Part shown: piece after piece, positions 59,455 through 64,000 of the stretch | How positions within the stretch are numbered: position 1 is the stretch's first letter | How the letters are laid out: every line of letters begins with the position of its first letter | The notes under the pieces: generated by a model | What the model was told of the DNA's origin: nothing | Database searches by the model: none | Seen by the model: the letters and a program-made list of their open reading frames with translations, nothing else | Origin: Omphiscola glabra | Taxonomy: Eukaryota; Mollusca; Gastropoda; Lymnaeidae | Assembly (NCBI GenBank): GCA_964017045.1 | Contig: OZ024802.1 | Coordinates: 7,982,413-8,046,412, forward strand | Length of the DNA: 64,000 nt | Reading direction: 5' to 3' | Made by a program: the position numbers and the translations under genes

Positions 59455-59706
59455 TTATTTACATTTCTTGGACAAATAAATCCACTTCTTTGATGTCGTA
59501 GCAATTGTTCTAAGCGTACTGTGGCACAGGCCGCTTTCTTCCAGCAGGTAAACAACGCCCGAATTTCGCTGCGTCGGCATCGCAGCAACGATGTGCCCCA
59601 GCTCTGGCAACATGCCATAAACTATTTGAGAAACAAACAACCGAGGAAGCCATGGCAACAAACAGACGTGTCCATTAATCAGCTTTGTTCTACATCGAGC
59701 ACACAC
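59455..59706 (-). CDS. Weak open frame in a GC-richer patch
   Basis: An 83-codon minus-strand frame (QIVYGMLPELGHIVAAMPTQ in its middle) in a locally GC-rich 200-bp patch; the plus strand is also open. No recognisable domain and no clear splice sites. It may be an exon or an old transposon piece. Confidence 0.15.
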   Translation of the reverse strand: MCARCRTKLINGHVCLLPWLPRLFVSQIVYGMLPELGHIVAAMPTQRNSGVVYLLEESGLCHSTLRTIATTSKKWIYLSKKCK

Positions 59707-60229
59707 ATCTCGTTCATTATAATGTTATAACAGCAGCGGTCAATGTGAAGAATTGCGTGTTTTTTTTATTCGCTGAACTGGTCAATTGTTTCAGTAAAAC
59801 CTGAAATGATTTCACTTTCTGTTTTCATCACCCCTCTCATCTTACAGGGCTAATGTGAGATAACGGTTCAGTTAGAATGGAGAACTTATCTTTTGTCTCA
59901 GAGTTAGTTTATATAAGAGATGGCAATATAAAGAATTGTAAAACAGAAGTTTTACAACATTTATTTAGGAATTTTGAAGGTCTAAAGCAACAATAGACAT
60001 AAATCTCCCAAAGCACGGGAGAGATCCGGTACTTGAACGCTAGTAGCATGGTCTTAAGATTTAGCGACGTAGTCCAATAAAGAGTTGCACAGTACCACGA
60101 AATATTGGAAGCCACACAAAAATCAAGTTGAACAGTGACGTAGTATACTACCAGGATTTTCACTGGTGGCTACCCTTGCCAGATTAGTGATCCTCAAATA
60201 AGGAAACGCAGACTGAGCAGTGTTTTCAA

Positions 60230-60372
60230 GACGGAAGATATATTAGCCATATTAGCCATATTATCCATATTAACCATATTAGCCATATTATCCATATTAG
60301 CAATATTATCCATAATAGCCATATTAGCTATATTATCCAGATTGGCCATATTATCCATATTAGCCATATTAA
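60230..60372. repeat. 9/18-bp minisatellite
   Basis: Units ATATTAGCC and ATATTATCC alternating. Confidence 0.95.
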
Positions 60373-60439
60373 GCAGCAAGCACATAATTTATGTTTATAT
60401 TTCAATATTCCAAGCTTGTTTTTAACATAATTCCCTCTC

Positions 60440-60742
60440 CCACAACTGTCACAACTATCATAACTGTCACAACTGTCACAACTTTTACAACTATCACAAC
60501 TGTCACAAATATCACAACTATGACAACTGTCACACCTATCACAACTATCACAACTGTCACAACTATCACAACTGACACAACTATCACAACTGTCACAACT
60601 ATCACAACTGTCACAACTATCACAACTGTCACAACTATCACAACTATCACAACTATCACAACTGTCACAACTATCACACCTGTCACAACTATCGCACCTG
60701 TCACAACTATCAATACTATCACAACTATCACAACTATCAAAA
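60440..60742. repeat. 9/18-bp minisatellite (ACAACTATC/ACAACTGTC)
   Basis: About 33 nine-base units. Open in-frame on both strands (TTITTV on plus, VVIVVT on minus), as expected from a multiple of three. Confidence 0.95.
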
Positions 60743-61319
60743 TGTAACAGTTGTTAGAATTATTGATGTTAAGTTAATTTCTATGTTCATGTGTGTATGT
60801 TGATTAAATATTTAGATTACAAAATGCATGTTCTAAAGACGAATCTTGCTGTATGTGAACAGTGTTTCTCATCATAAACATCCCAAAGCTGAATGCGCTC
60901 AATCACCAAGCATCGTCAACGGACAATTTTAGAGACCAATTTGTGGACATTTAGAATAATAAGTTATAATTTGTTTCCTAATTTGTAGAATAAGAAACCG
61001 TAAAATTGATAAAATGCGAATTCTCTTTCACTTGAAATATATACGGCTGTGATATCCAGAAACTAGAAGTCTTCGTTGATCAGCTGGCATTTAATTCCGT
61101 TGATTGGATAATCTGACCAAAGTTCACATGAAGATTAATAATCATGTGTTCAGAGGCTCTTGCGAAGGGATTCCATGATAAATAAGTAACAAGAAGGGTC
61201 ACATGGATCGATTGTTTCATGTGTATCAATCAATCATTTAAATTGAAAATAGTTTCATTGATCAGTCAATTATTGAAAATGTATTAGTGAAAAAAATTAC
61301 AATGTTTTAAATACTGATA

Positions 61320-61492
61320 GTGGAAGATGATGTTACTGGAAGATGATGTTACTGGAAGAGGATATGATACTGGAAGATGATATGATACTGGAAGATGATA
61401 TGATACTGGAAGATGATATGATACTGGAAGATGATATGATACTGGTAGATGATATGATACTGGCAGATGATATAATACTGGACGATGATATT
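61320..61492. repeat. 18-bp minisatellite, ~9 copies
   Basis: Unit GATACTGGAAGATGATAT. Confidence 0.95.
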
Positions 61493-61494
61493 TA

Positions 61495-62480
61495 ATTGTT
61501 TAAAAAAATTAATAAAGAATTCATAAAAACTCTTCTGAAACGAAACGAAATGGGCGTTTTTGCAATTATGGATTTGAATTACCTTAAAGTTCAAGTAAAT
61601 GACGTCATGAAAATACTTATTAAAAGAACAGACACACATGAAGTAGCATGGACTCACCTAAAGATGAAAAATATCTCGTCTGCCGATGGTTGACGATGAG
61701 GGAATGAGGTGAACAGCGTCAGGGGTTCCCGTTATAAGGTAACTGACAAGAGAAGGTAACTCTCATTAGTGTTCCGCCGCCCGGCTTGGAGTGGGCGTTA
61801 ACCCGCGAGGATGGGATTCCGGACTGTTGAGAGTGCCCGGACTTGAAAGAAATTACCCAAAATAATTATAGGGCAAGAGAAGTTAAAGTTATCTTTTTTT
61901 TAAAAAAAAAAAAAATAGATATAAATATATTTGAACACTAAGTCAATGGAAGATCATGTCTTTACACACATCGCGTTTTATAAATACTATCATTTAAATT
62001 ACAGGTTCCAAACGCTTTGGAGTCACTACCCCATGTTATAGAAGAAAAGTGTAATTTGCGGCCACGATACATGAAGATGGTGTAATACAGTTAGAGAAAA
62101 CACACCTGAAACAAACATAGTGGAATGTAATTTTGAAGTTTATGACACTCTTATTTAAGACACTATTAAGTATTACACAATTAATTAAGACACACTTAAT
62201 TAAGACACCATTGTAAATGAATATTTCTTTCCACTCATTATATATTTTTTTCCAATGACGATCCCACAACAAAGTATATTTGATCCTAATTTATCCTATT
62301 TTGGGCAGCGGGCCATGTGCTATATTGGCACAAGAGTTCAGGTTACAGTTTGGTTATCAAAAACGAAAAAAAAATGCTAAAAATAGATTCCAAAGGATAC
62401 GTCAGTTTTGTGAAAATGAAGTCAATAAAATTGTCCAGACAACGCACACCTTTATACATGAATGCCACCCATGCACACAT
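61495..62480. other. Intergenic; small GC-rich patch at 61760-61835
   Basis: A GC-rich ~75-bp patch (CCGCCCGGCTTGGAGTGGGC) in AT-rich DNA resembles an inserted fragment. It is not identifiable. Confidence 0.35.
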
Positions 62481-62484
62481 GACA

Positions 62485-62880
62485 TGGGTCTATGAAAGGT
62501 GTCCATGAAAGGTGTTTATGAAAGGTGTCTATGAAAGCGGTCTATGCAAGGGGTCGATGAAAGAGGTCTATGGAAGTGGTCTTGAAAAGGTGTCTATAAA
62601 AGGTGTCTATGAAAAATGTCTATAAATGGGTTCTATGAAAGGTTTCAATGAAGTTGTCTATGAAAGGGGTCTATGAAAGGGGTCTATGAAAAGATTCTAT
62701 GAAAGGGGCATATAAAAGGTGTCTATGAAAGGGGTCTTTGATATGTGAATTTGAAAGGTGTCCATGAAATTGATATGTGTAAGGTGCCTATGAAAGGTTT
62801 CCATGAAGGGGGTCTATCAAAGTGGTATATCGAAGAGGTCTATGAAAGTAAGCTAGGACAGGGGTCTATCAAAGGCGTCT
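62485..62880. repeat. Degenerate 13-bp minisatellite (GTCTATGAAAGGG)
   Basis: About 28 loosely matching units with frequent substitutions. An old array. Confidence 0.85.
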
Positions 62881-63082
62881 ATCATGGAAAAGCTGTGAGA
62901 ACCACATCACACTCAAAACGAGAGTAGTGATATTACTTGCACCTCAGACTTAAGAATCACTCGATCTGCCAATTTTAAGTAAACAATCATATCTTCAATA
63001 TCAGTAACAACACCATGACACCTTTACAAAAAACACTTTCCTATTTAAACCCCAATTACAAACCCGTATCATTTTTGTACAT

Positions 63083-63305
63083 TACATGTAAGATGTACCA
63101 AAGGTATGGAATAGTTTACCTCAATCTTTGAGGAGTATTGAAAAGGACAGAAAATCATTTAGGAAACATTTAAAGACTTTTTTGCTTAAACAGATTTATG
63201 AAAACCAGAGCGCAGTGAGCATGCTAAAGTAGCATGGATACCAGCAGTGAGCATGCTAATGTAGCATGGATACCAGCACTATTATAAATATCCAATCAAT
63301 CAATC
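63083..63305 (+). mobile_element. CR1/Jockey-type LINE 3'-end fragment
   Basis: Frame VPKVWNSLPQSLRSIEK then SFRKHLKTFLL matches the conserved C-terminus of CR1/L2-like reverse transcriptases. A 33-bp duplicated GCAGTGAGCATGCTAA unit and a (CAAT)n tail (63292-63306) follow. Confidence 0.85.
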
Positions 63306-63309
63306 AACC

Positions 63310-64000
63310 ATATAAATGATCAAATGTGGGGGTTTGCGTTTGGACAGTCGTTCGCCAAAGGAAAAAATTCTGAATCAGCAATTTGCCAATGTGCTTTGCA
63401 TTGTACAGAGCTAATTTCTGATTAAAATCTAATATGTATTTTTGGACGGATCGGATTCTCGGCGGATGTCAATCTTCATTTTTCTTTTTTCATTCTTTAT
63501 ATGTTTAATATGAAACTTTAGTCACACGTAATAATAAATATGTAATGTTATACGAGTCATACATGATAACAATTACGGTTTTAAAAAAATATTATTTTAA
63601 GTTTGTCTCTCGTCTGCTGACGGAGGCGCTGGGCCGAAACATGCTTTTAATTGTCCTCTCTTTTCATTTCAAGCATCAACATAGTATTGATTTGAAAATA
63701 AAATTAATATGTCTTCATCATGCTCACGAGTATTGTCTTTCTGTATGTGATAAACAACACCATCGATCTAGTGGCTTCCTGTTTGGAAGTGAGATTTTGC
63801 GTCCTAATTTGATACCGGTCTTCGATACAAACTCTCTTCAAAACACCCTAAGTAGCCACAAGGAATGTTTTCACCGTCTGAGTGAGTGGACAAAAAAAAG
63901 ACTGGTTTTGGGGGGGGGGGGATGGTGGTGAGCTGCATCACTATCTTTAATAAGCAGAAGGGGAGCGCAACGTTAGGATCAGTGAAAGTTCAAAGTGCTT
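63310..64000. other. Right edge, nothing assigned
   Basis: A 128-codon open frame at 63545-63931 (plus) ends in a G-run and shows no domain I know. I leave it uncalled. Confidence 0.35.

Overview
This is an AT-rich nuclear segment from an animal. It has spliced genes with GT-AG introns, a muscle-type calponin-homology gene, non-LTR retrotransposon tails, Helitrons, hAT-type MITEs and a decayed PIF/Harbinger transposon. An invertebrate, possibly a gastropod mollusc, fits the overall character, but that is an impression only. No bacterial, viral or plasmid gene organisation is present.

Two protein-coding genes can be assembled by hand, both on the minus strand. Gene 1 (5342-7586) has two coding exons and encodes a 458-residue protein that I do not recognise. 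It has a Ser/Thr-rich N-terminus, a basic, probably coiled-coil segment and a long low-complexity acidic tail. Gene 2 (coding 45244-51680; likely transcript start near 54725) has six coding exons joined by consensus splice sites. It encodes a 164-residue transgelin/Mp20-like single calponin-homology protein, with a candidate TATA/MEF2 promoter motif at 54750-54759. A possible terminal exon of a plus-strand gene lies at 266.

Most of the remaining DNA is repeats. More than 35 tandem arrays, nearly all with unrelated unit sequences, are scattered over the 64 kb. The largest are a 5.7-kb array of 21-23-bp units (34107-39852), a 1.67-kb array of 12-bp units (20528-22195) and a 1.44-kb array of 35-bp units (52411-53853). 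These arrays produce most of the long open frames, which should not be read as genes.

Transposable elements can be delimited well. There are five hAT-type MITEs with 8-bp target duplications. One 1.52-kb inverted-repeat element has a 6-bp duplication and sits inside a minisatellite. A 3.96-kb Helitron (23490-27452) is inserted at an A/T site inside another Helitron-like element, and other copies of that second family show the uninterrupted sequence. A 2.47-kb Harbinger-like transposon (28132-30605) carries MADF and DDE relics. There are four LINE 3' fragments. Several of these insertions lie in the introns of gene 2 and one in the intron of gene 1.

The most interesting items are the nested Helitron, a Helitron-like family whose copies carry different numbers of an internal minisatellite, a 1463-bp higher-order duplication inside the giant array, an inverted minisatellite able to form a hairpin, and the short calponin-family gene lacking a calponin repeat.
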